DNA of 33,355 bases from Flavobacteriaceae bacterium (GCA_947456815.1 CANGTL010000031.1:1-33355), one strand, 5' to 3'. Counted from the stretch's first letter, positions 14,826 to 23,194 are shown. Notes: a model not told the origin generated them from the sequence alone. A program made the numbers and translations.

Positions 14826-15578
14826 TTACCAATTCATATTTGGATAAGCGCGTTGCATATATTGCATTTCGGCTAAAATATAACCCATATGTTCACTATG
14901 AATACCTTGCTTTCCGCCTTTTTGAAAATACTCCAATTGCGGAATGTCTAGCGTTGCTTCTTCTAAAATGGCATTTATATTTTTATAATAATCAGCTTTT
15001 AGCAATGTTACGTCAACGCCAATTCCTTCTGAAACCATAGCTTTATCGGCTTCGGTTTGGTGAAACAATTCATCGGTAAAAGCCCATAAATGATGGATTG
15101 CTTTTTGAATTTTATCGTGACTTTCTGCTGTTCCATCGCCCAAACGTTTGATCCAATCGGAAGAAAATCTAGTATGGTAACTTACTTCTTTGATACTTTT
15201 TTTGGCGATTGCCGCAAGCGTTTGGTCTTTGCTATTTTGCAACTCTTGTAACAACAAAAGATGAAAATGATCAAAAAGAAATTGTCTCGCGAGTGTATAT
15301 CCAAAATCCGTGTTGGGTTGCTCTACTAGGAGTACATTTTTATATTCTCTTTCAATTCTGAGAAAGGCGACACTATCTTCAGTGGCATTATTACCTTGTA
15401 GTTTTGCTATGTATTGACAATAACTTCTCGTTTGACCTAGCAAATCGAGTGAAATATTCGTCAAAGCAATATCGGTTTCGATACTTGGACCGTGACCACA
15501 TAATTCGCCCAAACGCTGTCCTAAAATTAGCGAGTTGTCTGCAATTCCGATGATATAGGAAGCTAAAAGTTCTTTCAT
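14826..15578 (-). CDS. paaC: PaaC: structural subunit of the phenylacetyl-CoA epoxidase
   Basis: 250 residues of ferritin-like helical fold. Visible features are ADNSLILGQRLGELCGHGPSIETDIALTNISLDLLGQTR near the N-terminus, DSVAFLRIEREYKNVLLVEQPN, KEVSYHTRFSSDWIKRLGDGTAESHDKI and the C-terminal HSEHMGYILAEMQYMQRAYP. PaaC pairs with catalytic PaaA but does not hold a working diiron site in the enterobacterial enzyme. Its ATG is one base from the stop of paaB. Product and order are typical of paaABCDE. Confidence 0.93.
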   Translation of the reverse strand: MKELLASYIIGIADNSLILGQRLGELCGHGPSIETDIALTNISLDLLGQTRSYCQYIAKLQGNNATEDSVAFLRIEREYKNVLLVEQPNTDFGYTLARQFLFDHFHLLLLQELQNSKDQTLAAIAKKSIKEVSYHTRFSSDWIKRLGDGTAESHDKIQKAIHHLWAFTDELFHQTEADKAMVSEGIGVDVTLLKADYYKNINAILEEATLDIPQLEYFQKGGKQGIHSEHMGYILAEMQYMQRAYPNMNW

Positions 15579-15579
15579 C

Positions 15580-15861
15580 TTACATGTGTTTTAATTCGTC
15601 CGGAAGCACGTAAAAAGTCGGATGGCGATAGGCTTTGTCCATAGCTGGTTCAAAGGTTTCTCCGTTATTATCCGGATTGGATGCCGTAATCTGACTTGAA
15701 GGCACCACCCAAATACTCACGCCTTCCATTCTTCTGGTGTAGACATCGCGGGCGTTTTCGAGCGCCATAGTCGCATCACTCGCGTGAAGACTTCCACAAT
15801 GACGGTGTTCTAATCCGTTTTTACTTCTGATAAATACTTCCCAAAGTGGCCAGTTTTTCAT
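15580..15861 (-). CDS. paaB: PaaB: small subunit of the phenylacetyl-CoA epoxidase
   Basis: 93 residues. NWPLWEVFIRSKNGLEHRHCGSLHASDATMALENARDVYTRR is the standard PaaB core. PaaB bridges PaaA-PaaC units in the multicomponent oxygenase. The ATG at 15861 lies beside a GTTGTCGG array, 77 bp after paaA; it is followed by paaC after one base. Confidence 0.94.
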   Translation of the reverse strand: MKNWPLWEVFIRSKNGLEHRHCGSLHASDATMALENARDVYTRRMEGVSIWVVPSSQITASNPDNNGETFEPAMDKAYRHPTFYVLPDELKHM

Positions 15862-15868
15862 AATCGTA

Positions 15869-15902
15869 TTGGTTGTCGGTTGTCGGTTGACAGTTGTCGG
15901 TT
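15869..15902. repeat. GTTGTCGG array just upstream of paaB
   Basis: Four units (GGTTGTCGGTTGTCGGTTGACAGTTGTCGG) begin 7 bases beyond the paaB ATG on the minus strand, within the paaA-paaB gap. Confidence 0.8.
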
Positions 15903-15938
15903 AAAAAACAGAACCTAGAAAGGTCAACTGATACCAGT

Positions 15939-16895
15939 TTATATTGCTTCTTTTACTTCTTTATTCTCTTGTTTTTCAGCATAAGCCATTGCTGCATCTC
16001 GAACCCATTGTCCGTCTTCGTGCGCTTTGATTCTCGCTGCAATTCTTTCTTTATTGCAAGGACCGTGACCTTTGACCACTTGCCAGAATTCATCCCAATC
16101 TAATTTGCCAAAATCGTAGTGTTTGCGTTCTTCGTTCCACTTTAAATCTGGGTCTGGAAAAGTCAAACCAATCAAATTGGCTTGAGGAACGGTTTGATCT
16201 ACGAACGCTTGACGCAATTCGTCATTGGTTTTGCGTTTCAATTTCCATTTTACGGATTGTTCTGTATTTGGAGATTGATCGTCTGTTGGTCCAAACATCA
16301 TCAGTGATGGCAACCACCATCTGTTGAGCGCATCTTGCGCCATTGCTTTTTGTTCTGGCGTTCCATTCGCTAACGTCATCATGATTTCAAATCCTTGACG
16401 TTGGTGAAAACTTTCTTCTTTGCAAATGCGCACCATGGCTCGAGCATAAGGTCCGTATGAGGTAGAAATCAAAGCGACTTGATTGATAATCGCGGCACCG
16501 TCAACCAACCAGCCAATAGCTCCCATATCTGCCCAAGTGACTGCCGGATAATTGAAAATGCTAGAATATTTGGCTTCACCAGAATGCAATTGTTGAATCA
16601 ATTCATCACGAGAGATTCCCAATGTTTCTGCCGCACTGTAGAGATACAATCCGTGACCACCTTCATCTTGAACTTTGGCTAATAACGCCACTTTTCTCCT
16701 GAGCGATGGAGCGCGTGTAATCCAATTGCCTTCAGGTAACATCCCGACAATTTCGGAATGTGCGTGTTGAGAAATTTGACGGATGTGGGTCTTTCTGTAT
16801 TTCTCCGGCATCCAATCTTTCGGCTCTATTTTCTCATCATTGGCAATTCGAGCTTCGAAAATGGCTTCTAAATTTTTTACTTCGTTTTCTGACAT
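15939..16895 (-). CDS. paaA: PaaA: catalytic diiron subunit of the phenylacetyl-CoA epoxidase
   Basis: 318 residues from the ATG at 16895 ([20 protein letters not shown]); the longer reading to 16937 begins with TTG and was not used. It forms the 1,2-epoxide of phenylacetyl-CoA with O2. Diiron ligand motifs are VQDEGGHG (about 76-82) and [13 protein letters not shown] (about 158-170). The chain matches E. coli PaaA closely: [89 protein letters not shown]. It follows paaE by 31 bp, so here the reductase is first in the run rather than last. Confidence 0.96.
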   Translation of the reverse strand: MSENEVKNLEAIFEARIANDEKIEPKDWMPEKYRKTHIRQISQHAHSEIVGMLPEGNWITRAPSLRRKVALLAKVQDEGGHGLYLYSAAETLGISRDELIQQLHSGEAKYSSIFNYPAVTWADMGAIGWLVDGAAIINQVALISTSYGPYARAMVRICKEESFHQRQGFEIMMTLANGTPEQKAMAQDALNRWWLPSLMMFGPTDDQSPNTEQSVKWKLKRKTNDELRQAFVDQTVPQANLIGLTFPDPDLKWNEERKHYDFGKLDWDEFWQVVKGHGPCNKERIAARIKAHEDGQWVRDAAMAYAEKQENKEVKEAI

Positions 16896-16926
16896 AACTT
16901 GTGTTTTAGTTATTGCATTATATTTT

Positions 16927-18000
16927 TTAAGCGTCAAAATCGACTACTACTTTTGAGGAAGTAGGAACCGCTTGACAACTTAAGATGTAATTTCTTTTGA
17001 CTTCACTTTCGTCTAAAGCGTAGTTTAATTTCATGGCAACTGTTCCTTCGACAACTTGACAGCGACAAGTGCTGCACACACCGCCTTTACAAGCATACGG
17101 CAAATCAGCACCCGCGGCCAAAGCACCGTCGAGGATGTTGTCGAAATCTTCTCCCATCGTGAAATGGAATTCTTTTCCACCATCGATGATGGTTACTTCT
17201 GTTCCTTGAACTTTGTGCTCCAATATTTTATTGATACGTTGTTTATCGGCCTCAGAATTTCCGCTAGTAAACAATTCGTAATGAATTTTTTCTTTTGGCA
17301 ATCCCGCGGCAACCAATTCGTCACGAATTAGAAATATCATTTCTTCCGGACCACAAATAAAACAATCGCTGACTTCTGGAACATCAATAATTTTGTCGGT
17401 GAGCACTTGCAATTTCTCTTTGGTGAATCGACCGTTGAACAGTTCGACTGCGCGATGCTCTTTGGTTAAGAAATGAAAAATCTCAAAGCGACCGAAATAG
17501 CGGTTTTTGAGTAATTCTATTTCTTCTTTAAAGATGATTGATTTTACACTTCGATTGAGGTAAAATAATTTAAAAGTACTATTGGGTTCCAGCGCCAAAT
17601 GTGTTTTGATAATTGAGAGAATGGGCGTGATGCCACTTCCTGCAGCAAAGGCGATATAATTTTTTGCTTTCTCTGGTTGAATATCTTTAAAAAAGACTCC
17701 GTTGGGTGCCATCACATCTATCGATTGCCCTTTTTTTAGTGTCTCGTTTACGAAAGTGGAAAACAAACCACCGCTGATTTTCTTCACGGCAACTTTCCAT
17801 TGATTTTCGATTGGGCTCGAACATAGGGAATACGATCTTCTGACTTCTTTTCCGTCTATGGTTGATCTTAAAGTGAGATGTTGTCCTTGTTTGTATTGAA
17901 ATTCGGATTGCAAATCGGCTGGAATTTCAAATGAAATTACCGAACAATCCTTTGTTTCCTTGCGGATATCGAGCACTTTTAGCGGATGAAATTTTGCCAT
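16927..18000 (-). CDS. paaE: PaaE: NAD(P)H-dependent ferredoxin-type reductase of the epoxidase
   Basis: 357 residues from the ATG at 18000 ([18 protein letters not shown]); the longer reading starts with TTG at 18048 inside the promoter. It passes electrons from NADPH to PaaA. The FAD-binding domain is at about 1-100 ([10 protein letters not shown]), the nucleotide-binding domain follows ([28 protein letters not shown]), and a C-terminal plant-type 2Fe-2S domain has Cys residues in [14 protein letters not shown] (CX4CX2C) with the fourth in NYILSC. It is the first gene of the paa run and therefore lies next to the promoter and operator. Confidence 0.95.
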   Translation of the reverse strand: MAKFHPLKVLDIRKETKDCSVISFEIPADLQSEFQYKQGQHLTLRSTIDGKEVRRSYSLCSSPIENQWKVAVKKISGGLFSTFVNETLKKGQSIDVMAPNGVFFKDIQPEKAKNYIAFAAGSGITPILSIIKTHLALEPNSTFKLFYLNRSVKSIIFKEEIELLKNRYFGRFEIFHFLTKEHRAVELFNGRFTKEKLQVLTDKIIDVPEVSDCFICGPEEMIFLIRDELVAAGLPKEKIHYELFTSGNSEADKQRINKILEHKVQGTEVTIIDGGKEFHFTMGEDFDNILDGALAAGADLPYACKGGVCSTCRCQVVEGTVAMKLNYALDESEVKRNYILSCQAVPTSSKVVVDFDA

Positions 18001-18019
18001 AGGGTCAATGCATTTATTA

Positions 18020-18039
18020 AAACTAACAGTTGTTAGTTT
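18020..18039 (-). promoter_or_regulatory. Perfect 20-bp palindrome, probable TetR-type operator
   Basis: AAACTAACA (18020-18028), GT, TGTTAGTTT (18031-18039) is a perfect 9-bp inverted repeat. It is placed between the -7 box and the paaE start codon, about where transcription should begin. The sequence style matches operators of TetR-family repressors, and a tetR gene lies 198 bp upstream. That the neighbour binds it is an inference. Confidence 0.75.
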
Positions 18040-18045
18040 GATATG

Positions 18046-18053
18046 CAAATTTA
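18046..18053 (-). promoter_or_regulatory. -7 box of the paaE promoter
   Basis: On the minus strand TAAATTTG fits the Bacteroidota consensus TAnnTTTG exactly. A weak -33 candidate (TTTTCG) lies about 22 bases upstream. The box is 46 bp before the paaE ATG and 6 bp before the palindrome. Confidence 0.65.
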
Positions 18054-18119
18054 AGGATTATTTTATTATGGCTTACGAAAACGTTTGAAAAATTGCAACG
18101 GGTTGTCGATTAAAGGTTT

Positions 18120-18207
18120 GAGCCCTAGCCCCGATGGCAGTGGAAATCCTTTTGTGAGCTTCTCTAGCGACACAAAAGATTGGAACGTACAGCGGGAATT
18201 AGCTCCC
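18120..18207 (+). ncRNA. AGCCCCG-type structured element, copy C
   Basis: The cleanest copy. GAGCCCTAGCCCCGATGGCAGTGG, AAATCC, inner helix CTTTTGTG with CACAAAAG, then AGATTGGAACGTACAGCGGG and AATTAGCTCCC. Terminal pairing GAGC/GCTC and CCCG/CGGG is possible. It lies upstream of the paaE promoter, antisense to the genes. It may be a non-coding RNA or a mobile repeat; a Bacteroidota RNA family such as Flavo-1 is a candidate identity that I could not test. Confidence 0.6.
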
Positions 18208-18210
18208 AAT

Positions 18211-18233
18211 CCTTCGACTGCGCTCAGGAAGAC
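18211..18233. repeat. CCTTCGACTGCGCTCAGG repeat, variant copy
   Basis: CCTTCGACTGCGCTCAGGAAGAC is a diverged version of the repeat at 10441 and 12277, with compensating arms (CCT/AGG). It lies between the tetR stop and copy C, 3 bases from the latter. It could act as a hairpin after tetR. Confidence 0.65.
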
Positions 18234-18236
18234 AAA

Positions 18237-18806
18237 TTAGACAATTCCGTTGAGCAACACCTGAATCATATTTGATTTGAGTACAGTTGGATTGGGACTT
18301 TTTTTCTTCCCATACCACAAATAGAGCGTTCGCAGCGTAGAAAGTGTAGAGAAAATGATGACCTCAACATTGAGATTTTTGATCTCTTGATTGGCGATTC
18401 CGTTTTTGATGATGGTACGGAAATTATCTTCGTAATCTTCGCGCATTTTGATGAAATAAGTGAGTTCGGCGTCGGCGAGATGCATCCAATCGTTGTTGAG
18501 ACAGGCCAAGGCATCGGCATTTCTGAGCGTAATATCGATGTGGAGTTGGATGACTTTTTCTAGTTTTTGAATGGTATTTTCCTCAGAATGGACAATGGTT
18601 TCCATCGTCTGGGTAAATTCTTCGGCGATTTCGATGATGATTAGGACGAGAATTTCCTGTTTCGATTTGATGTGATTGTAGAGACTCGCCGCTTTGATAT
18701 TCATGGCTTGCGCGATATCCCGCATGGTCACGGCACTGTAGCCTTTTTCTTTGAAAAGTTGCGCTGCGATGGCGATGATTTCGGATTTACGGTCGGTTGG
18801 TTTCAA
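18237..18806 (-). CDS. TetR-family transcriptional repressor, probable regulator of the paa run
   Basis: 189 residues. The N-terminal helix-turn-helix (about 8-55) is canonical: KSEIIAIAAQLFKEKGYSAVTMRDIAQAMNIKAASLYNHIKSKQEIL. The rest is the ligand-binding helical domain. No ATG exists in frame upstream before a stop codon, and the next internal Met is inside the HTH, so the start must be the TTG at 18806. PaaR-type TetR repressors that sense phenylacetyl-CoA are known in other bacteria; the location right before paaE and the palindrome at 18020 suggest the same job, but ligand and target are inference. It follows the response regulator by 22 bp and may be transcribed with it. Confidence 0.85.
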   Translation of the reverse strand: MKPTDRKSEIIAIAAQLFKEKGYSAVTMRDIAQAMNIKAASLYNHIKSKQEILVLIIIEIAEEFTQTMETIVHSEENTIQKLEKVIQLHIDITLRNADALACLNNDWMHLADAELTYFIKMREDYEDNFRTIIKNGIANQEIKNLNVEVIIFSTLSTLRTLYLWYGKKKSPNPTVLKSNMIQVLLNGIV

Positions 18807-18828
18807 AAAATCGGATGCAATTAGGGCG

Positions 18829-19476
18829 CTAAATTAGTTTATTATTCTTTGCTTTTTGAATGGCTTCTAATTTATTGTGCACCTGCAATTTGGTGTAAAT
18901 GTTCTCTACATGTTTGCGAATGGTGCCGACAGAAAGGAACAAATTTTCGGCGATTTGTTGGTATTTCAAACCTTTACTCAATTGTTCTAGCACCTCGACT
19001 TCTCTGGCAGTCAATTGTATTTCTTCCTCATTGTTTACATTTTCAAAATCGATTGGATTTCGAAAGAGTTTCAAGGTTTTTAATGCGATTGATGGCGTCA
19101 TGGTCGCGCCGCCGTTGAGTGTTTCGAGTATTCCTTGATGCAAATCTTTGGCATTGACTTCCTTTAGCAAATAACCGTCGGCTCCAGCCTTGATCGATTT
19201 GAAAATATTTTCATCATTATCGAACACCGTCAGCATGATAATCTTGATTTGCGGATAACGTTGTTTTACGATTTGCGTCGCTTCAATTCCGTTCATGACG
19301 GGCATTTCGATATCCATTAAAATCAAATCGATGTTATGATTTTTCTCTAGTTTATCGACTAGATTTTGTCCGTTGTCGGCGCTAATTTTTACAGTAAAAT
19401 CGTCAAAAAAGGACAGTTTCTCTTCGACTGTTTTCATTAAGAAAGAATTATCGTCAACAATGGCTATTTTGATCAT
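18829..19476 (-). CDS. LuxR/NarL-type response regulator
   Basis: 215 residues. The receiver domain (1-120) has Asp55 as phosphoacceptor (LILMDIEMPVMNG), acidic residues D8 and D9, and the GADGYLLKE switch-lysine segment. The LuxR-type HTH (about 150-210) is LTAREVEVLEQLSKGLKYQQIAENLFLSVGTIRKHVENIYTKLQ. Typical length for the family. Stop and start spacing of 11 bp to the kinase upstream and 22 bp to tetR downstream suggests one operon with both kinases. Targets are unknown. Confidence 0.93.
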   Translation of the reverse strand: MIKIAIVDDNSFLMKTVEEKLSFFDDFTVKISADNGQNLVDKLEKNHNIDLILMDIEMPVMNGIEATQIVKQRYPQIKIIMLTVFDNDENIFKSIKAGADGYLLKEVNAKDLHQGILETLNGGATMTPSIALKTLKLFRNPIDFENVNNEEEIQLTAREVEVLEQLSKGLKYQQIAENLFLSVGTIRKHVENIYTKLQVHNKLEAIQKAKNNKLI

Positions 19477-19487
19477 AGTTGCTTTTA

Positions 19488-21260
19488 TTAAATGGATAAA
19501 AGTATCGAAATGGTAGTTCCTGTTCCCACTTCAGATTGCATTGAGAAAACACCGCCAATACTCTCGATACGTTTTTGCATATTATTTAATCCGTTGCCTT
19601 TTTCGATAGTTTTAAAATCGAAACCAACGCCATTGTCACTTATTTTTACGCTTACCTTATCGTCAATTTTAGTGACATCAATTGCAATTTGATTCGGATT
19701 GGCGTATTTCAGCGCATTGTTGATGGCTTCCTGCATGACGCGATAAACATTCATTCCAAATACTGCGTTGAGTTTCAAATCATAGAGACTCTTATCGATG
19801 GTAAATTTAAAATCGATTTCTTCCTTTGCTGCTTTTGCCTTTTCGAGGAAGTTTAAGATTCGGATTTGCAAATCTTCAAATGTAATTTCATTCGAATTCA
19901 TTGCCCAAATCGTATCGCGCAATTCTATAATTGTTGCTTTTGCAAAATTGCTGATGTTTTGAAGTTTGTGGTCTAATTTTTCATTTTGAATATCAAAAGC
20001 GTATTTGATATTATCAACTGAGGAAATAATAAAAGTAAGCTGTGCGCCAATATTATCGTGCAAATCCCGAGAAATACTCAAACGCTGTTCTTGTAATTCG
20101 TTTTGTTTTTCAATTAATGCGATGGCAGATTTTAGTTCAAATTCCTTTTCTTGTTGGCGGTTTTTGAGCTTCTGTTGTCGGAAAACCAAATAACCTATTA
20201 AACCTGTGAATAGTGCAAGCAATGTAATTCCTATTATAAAATAGCGGGCATTTTTGACTTCAATCTCTCTTTGCAACAATTGGTTTTTGCTTTCCGCAAG
20301 CAATTTCTCTTTTTTGTTGGTTTCGAACTTGACTTCGAGTTCTGCAATTTTAGAATTGGTGTCTTTGTTGAGCAAACTGTCTTTATACTGCGTATACTTT
20401 TTGAAATGATAAAGTGCTTCTTTCTGGTTGTTGATGGCTTCATAATTCTCAGAAATCATTTTGTAATTGTTACCAATCAAATCAGTATAATGAAATTGAA
20501 GTGCTTTTTGCAAAGCCTTTTGATACCATAAAATCGCCTTTTCATGTTGCTTTTGCTTGGCATATAAATCGCCATAGTAAGTATAATTTTCTGTGATTCC
20601 GATTTCGTCTTTTAGTTTATTTCTGATATCGATGGCGCGATCATACAACAATTTGGCTTCCTCAAACTTATTGCGAATCACATATATTCCCGCGATATTA
20701 TTCAAGCTATACGGGATGCCGAGACTGTCATTAATTTTCTCCTTTAACTGCAATCCTTTATTGTAGAAAAAAAGCGCAGAATCGTATTCTTGTTGCATTT
20801 CTTTCAAAACACCGTAATTATTATAAATGCTCAATAGTGGTTTTTGAAACCGATATTGCTCGGCAATGCGTTTGCCTTTTTGCATGTATTGTATTGCCTT
20901 TTTGATGTTCCGACTTTTCATTCTATAACCAGTTTCAGCATAAATCGCAGCCATTTTTTCTTTGTCGCCCACCAATTCATATAGACCAATTGCCATCAGT
21001 GAATACTTAAAATCCTTTTCATATTTACCTTGAAAATAATACACCAAACTCAAATTGTTATAACTTTCTGCCTCTCCTAAAACATAATTTATCTTGTGCG
21101 CCTCTTGAGCGTTTTTCAAAAAATCATCATCAAGGCTTGACGCTTTTTCAAGTTTTAGAGCAAAAGAAATATTGTTTAAGTCATCAATAGCAGATTTTTG
21201 CTGTGCATTTGCATTTACAACAGCAATCAAAACAACATATTGAAGCAGCTTTTTTATCAT
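19488..21260 (-). CDS. TPR sensor histidine kinase (HisKA_3), second of a pair
   Basis: 590 residues. A signal peptide (MIKKLLQYVVLIAVVNANAQ), a periplasmic tetratricopeptide-type helical region (about 25-300), a coiled coil, one membrane segment (about 340-360, YFIIGITLLALFTGLIGYLVF), then HisKA_3 with phosphoacceptor His401 (SISRDLHDNIGAQLTF) and a HATPase_c domain with NNALKYA, DNGVGFD and GNGLNNMQKRI. It should phosphorylate the regulator downstream. The ATG at 21260 overlaps the TGA of the upstream kinase by four bases (ATGA), so translation is coupled. The kinase halves of the two proteins are very similar, the sensor halves much less so. Confidence 0.93.
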   Translation of the reverse strand: MIKKLLQYVVLIAVVNANAQQKSAIDDLNNISFALKLEKASSLDDDFLKNAQEAHKINYVLGEAESYNNLSLVYYFQGKYEKDFKYSLMAIGLYELVGDKEKMAAIYAETGYRMKSRNIKKAIQYMQKGKRIAEQYRFQKPLLSIYNNYGVLKEMQQEYDSALFFYNKGLQLKEKINDSLGIPYSLNNIAGIYVIRNKFEEAKLLYDRAIDIRNKLKDEIGITENYTYYGDLYAKQKQHEKAILWYQKALQKALQFHYTDLIGNNYKMISENYEAINNQKEALYHFKKYTQYKDSLLNKDTNSKIAELEVKFETNKKEKLLAESKNQLLQREIEVKNARYFIIGITLLALFTGLIGYLVFRQQKLKNRQQEKEFELKSAIALIEKQNELQEQRLSISRDLHDNIGAQLTFIISSVDNIKYAFDIQNEKLDHKLQNISNFAKATIIELRDTIWAMNSNEITFEDLQIRILNFLEKAKAAKEEIDFKFTIDKSLYDLKLNAVFGMNVYRVMQEAINNALKYANPNQIAIDVTKIDDKVSVKISDNGVGFDFKTIEKGNGLNNMQKRIESIGGVFSMQSEVGTGTTISILLSI

Positions 21261-23194
21261 GTCCCTAAATTGTTCTTGTTTAGCGACACTAGTACTGTTG
21301 TTCCTTTTTCAGGCTTGGAATCAATTGTCCATTTCCCGCTAATGCCTTCGATTCTTTTTTGCATATTGCGCAAACCGTTTCCTTTTTCAACAGTTTGAAT
21401 ATCGAAACCAATTCCGTTATCTTGAATGGTGATTTGAATTGTATCTTTTACTTCTTTTATTTCAATAACAACTTCGGTTGCTTCGGCATATTTGATCGCA
21501 TTATTGATGGATTCTTGAATTGTTCGGTAACAATTCATTCCGACAATGGCACTTAATCTCAATTGGTCTATTCCTTCTTCAATCCTAAATATAAAATCGA
21601 TGACTTCGTTCGCTTCTTTTCCCTTTTCGATGAAGTTAACTACTCTGGATTTCAATTCTTCGAGCGTAATTTCATTTAAATTCATTGCCCAAATGGTATC
21701 TCGAAGTTCAATAATTGTTGACTTCGCAAAATTGCTGATATTCTGCAGTTTGTTGTCTAGTTTTTCATTCTGAATGTCGAATGCGTATTTGATATTATCA
21801 ACTGATGAAATAATGAAAGTAAGTTGTGATCCGATATTGTCATGCAAATCTCTAGAAATGCTCAAGCGTTGTTCTTGTAATTCGTTTTGTTTTTCGATTA
21901 AGGCGATGGCTGATTTTAATTCAAATTCTTTTTCTTGCTGCACCACCTTAGTTTTTTGCTGGCGGTAGAACAAATAACCAACTAATGCGGTAAAAAGTGC
22001 TACGATTGACAACGCCATTAGCACGTAATTCTTGCGACGTACTTTTGCTTCATTTTGAAGTAATTGCACTTTACTTTCGGCTAATTGTTGCTCTTTCTTC
22101 TGCGTTTCATATAGAATTTTAAACTCCGCCAAAGCTGCTTCTTTCTTTTCAGAGATAACAGCTTGGTAGGTTTTTTCTTTTTCAAATTCGGCAGCGAGGG
22201 CTTCCTTCAATTTACCTTCTCGCTGGTATAAATCGACAAGAATTTCGTATGCCGTAATTAGATTTGGCTTTTGATTTATTTCTTTTAATAATGTGATACT
22301 AGAGTTCAAATGTTTCTCTGCCGCGGCATAGTCTTTTTGAAAGATGGCTAGGTTTCCTAAATTGCTATACGTATCTGCAATTTGCTTTCTTTCTCCGACT
22401 TGCCTATCAATTTTGAGGCATTCCTGAAAATAATAAGCCGCGCTATCTAGTCGATTCGAATACATAAAGCAATTGGCTTTATTGTCTAGGAACATTACTT
22501 TATTCCGAGGGGTCTTTATTTTATCGGCGATTGCAATTCCCTCTTTATCTATAGCTAAAGCACGCTCGAAATCTCCAGACATCCCATAAACGTTGGCTAA
22601 AGTATGTGCTGAAATTAGATAGATATGATTGTTTTTGTCTTCTCCCAAAACTGCCAATGCCACTTTTAGACTTTCCTTTGCGGCTTCGAGATCATTTTTT
22701 TGAAGGTAAATTTGCGCGATACAACCTTGTGCACTCGAAACACCAAACTTGTTTTTTTTCTTTTCGTATATTTTTAGGGCTTTATACAAATAGTTGAAGC
22801 CTTTCGGATAGTCGCCCGTGTTTTTGTAGTAATTTCCCAAACCAATGCAAGCCTTGGCTTGTATGGTGTCGTATTTAGAATCAGTTATTAAAGCAATCGA
22901 TTTTTCGAATGCTCTTTTCGACAATTCATACGAAGAAATATTTTGGTAATAAACGCCTCTAACACAAGAGGCCATCGATTGATAAATATTGGATTCTTTT
23001 GCAGCTAATTTTTCAATTTGATCCGCGTAGTATAATAGAGAATCTGGATGTTTGTTTGAGATATAGCTGATATTCTTATACCATTTGATAATATTAATTT
23101 GATTTGCCGTTTTGGCATTTTCTGGCGCCTCTTGCTTTACATGACAAGCAAAAAAAAGGAAAAACACGCCAAGCAAGATCACAACTTTTTTCAT
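21257..23194 (-). CDS. TPR sensor histidine kinase lipoprotein (HisKA_3), first of a pair
   Basis: 645 residues. The N-terminus looks like a lipoprotein signal (MKKVVILLGVFFLFFAC, Cys17) although a membrane segment also follows at about 390-410. TPR-like repeats fill about 40-350. The HisKA_3 segment has His451 (SISRDLHDNIGSQLTF) and the ATPase domain has NNAIKYA, DNGIGFD and GNGLRNMQKRI. From about residue 415 to 515 it is nearly the same as the downstream kinase (EKEFELKSAIALIEKQNELQ identical). The pair probably arose by tandem duplication. A lipid-modified kinase is unusual, so the lipobox may simply be part of an uncleaved or ordinary signal. Confidence 0.92.
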   Translation of the reverse strand: MKKVVILLGVFFLFFACHVKQEAPENAKTANQINIIKWYKNISYISNKHPDSLLYYADQIEKLAAKESNIYQSMASCVRGVYYQNISSYELSKRAFEKSIALITDSKYDTIQAKACIGLGNYYKNTGDYPKGFNYLYKALKIYEKKKNKFGVSSAQGCIAQIYLQKNDLEAAKESLKVALAVLGEDKNNHIYLISAHTLANVYGMSGDFERALAIDKEGIAIADKIKTPRNKVMFLDNKANCFMYSNRLDSAAYYFQECLKIDRQVGERKQIADTYSNLGNLAIFQKDYAAAEKHLNSSITLLKEINQKPNLITAYEILVDLYQREGKLKEALAAEFEKEKTYQAVISEKKEAALAEFKILYETQKKEQQLAESKVQLLQNEAKVRRKNYVLMALSIVALFTALVGYLFYRQQKTKVVQQEKEFELKSAIALIEKQNELQEQRLSISRDLHDNIGSQLTFIISSVDNIKYAFDIQNEKLDNKLQNISNFAKSTIIELRDTIWAMNLNEITLEELKSRVVNFIEKGKEANEVIDFIFRIEEGIDQLRLSAIVGMNCYRTIQESINNAIKYAEATEVVIEIKEVKDTIQITIQDNGIGFDIQTVEKGNGLRNMQKRIEGISGKWTIDSKPEKGTTVLVSLNKNNLGT

